Source: CAWIMX01 sp963792785
GTDB taxonomy: Bacteria > Acidobacteriota > Vicinamibacteria > Vicinamibacterales > CAVVIG01
NCBI GenBank assembly: GCA_963792785.1
Contig: CAWBXO010000004.1
Span: 310,001 to 374,000 of the forward strand
DNA: 64,000 nt
Reading direction: 5' to 3'
The position numbers and the translations under genes were made by a program. The notes beneath the pieces are model-generated. The model did not search any database. It had not been told where the DNA came from and was given only the letters and a program-made list of their open reading frames with translations. This document shows positions 63,715-64,000 of the stretch, in pieces (within the stretch, counting starts at the first letter, position 1; each line of letters starts with the position of its first letter).

Positions 63715-64000
63715 TCAGTCCTGCCTAAGCGCGCCGACCGGATCGATCCGCGCGGCGCGCAGCGCGGGAATCAGCGCCGCGCACGCGCACGCCGCGACGA
63801 TCGCGAGCAGGCTTCCGGCGTAGGCCACCGGATCGAAGAGCCGCACGCTGGACCCGATCAGCTCCGCGACCGGCGTGGCGAGGAGCACGGCGCCGAGCGC
63901 GGCCGTCAGGCTGCTTCCCATCAGGAGCCCGAGGCCGACGGGACGCGCCAACTGTGACAGCACCATTTCGGCGATGCCGCGGTTGGTCGCGCCGAGCGCC
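63715..64000 (-). CDS. C-terminal end of a MacB/FtsX-type ABC permease (partial)
   Basis: The visible 94 residues read ALGATNRGIAEMVLSQLARPVGLGLLMGSSLTAALG, continue with a membrane helix, and end in VAYAGSLLAIVAACACAALIPALRAARIDPVGALRQD. This is the closing segment of FtsX-like permeases, matching the ADOP proteins abundant in Acidobacteriota. The rest lies beyond the right edge. It probably exports peptides or lipids, but the partner ATPase is not seen. Confidence 0.85.
   Translation of the reverse strand, partial: ALGATNRGIAEMVLSQLARPVGLGLLMGSSLTAALGAVLLATPVAELIGSSVRLFDPVAYAGSLLAIVAACACAALIPALRAARIDPVGALRQD

Overview
The window looks like a chromosomal piece of a high-GC Acidobacteriota genome, probably class Vicinamibacteria. 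This is inferred from the gene families: Oar-like TonB receptors with a carboxypeptidase-regulatory domain, an ADOP/MacB-type permease at the right edge, imuA-imuB-dnaE2, and CHAD and RMD1 proteins. No rRNA is present. The only tRNA seen is the initiator tRNA-Met.

Layout. 1-2966: the end of an integrated element, with a broken large serine recombinase whose reading frame ends inside the anticodon of the initiator tRNA gene. 3007-7203: threonine/serine dehydratase, a secreted 5'-nucleotidase and the MsrPQ methionine-sulfoxide repair pair. 7326-13450: a SpoIID-like protein, a YqiA-like hydrolase with a SET protein, a radical SAM protein and a TonB receptor. 13516-19329: the SOS mutagenesis cassette imuA-imuB-dnaE2, heavily invaded by small repeats. 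19517-25657: MFS exporter, ArsC-type phosphatase fold, crcB-DUF190, a PhoB/PhoR-like two-component pair and glgC. 25667-34388: a Pho-type receptor with glpQ, then porin-pstS-pstC-pstA. 34461-37080: GT2-PHP-RMD1 operon. 37223-45741: a second PhoB-like regulator, a small inverted-array element carrying a four-helix-bundle gene, and sixA-CHAD and ppx-tmk-tmk-pstB-phoU. 45799-50480: yacG, citrate synthase, an M28 peptidase, a matrixin lipoprotein and a hydrolase. 50719-53789: ECF sigma, anti-sigma and two HEAT-type proteins. 53791-61679: bioB, a zinc-ribbon membrane protein, a CzcCBA-type metal efflux operon and an outer-membrane protein. 61710-63691: leuCD. 63715-64000: partial ABC permease.

Two themes tie the window together. 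First, a phosphate-starvation regulon. Five sites made of 7-mers close to TGTAACA, spaced 11 bp apart, lie on the coding strand before the TonB receptor/glpQ, the porin-pstSCA operon, the orphan PhoB-like regulator, ppx and pstB-phoU. With the CHAD protein, Ppx and two divergent thymidylate-kinase-like proteins this suggests a phosphate and polyphosphate module.

Second, an unusual load of short intergenic repeats. Most are imperfect palindromes whose arms are stacks of near-identical 7-11-mers. One family of three copies starts with TGATCAC, and its TGA is the stop codon of the upstream gene each time. Another family is a hairpin around GGGGCCCCACCCCC whose arms differ between copies but stay complementary. 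A third is an element of about 670 bp with mirrored arrays of about 22-bp units around a four-helix-bundle gene. Several repeats have entered coding sequence (dnaE2, imuA, imuB, an anti-sigma factor, two signal peptides and one C-terminus).

Many genes, including housekeeping gltA, carry single frameshifts. At least some of these are probably sequencing or assembly indels, so each broken gene should be read with that in mind.
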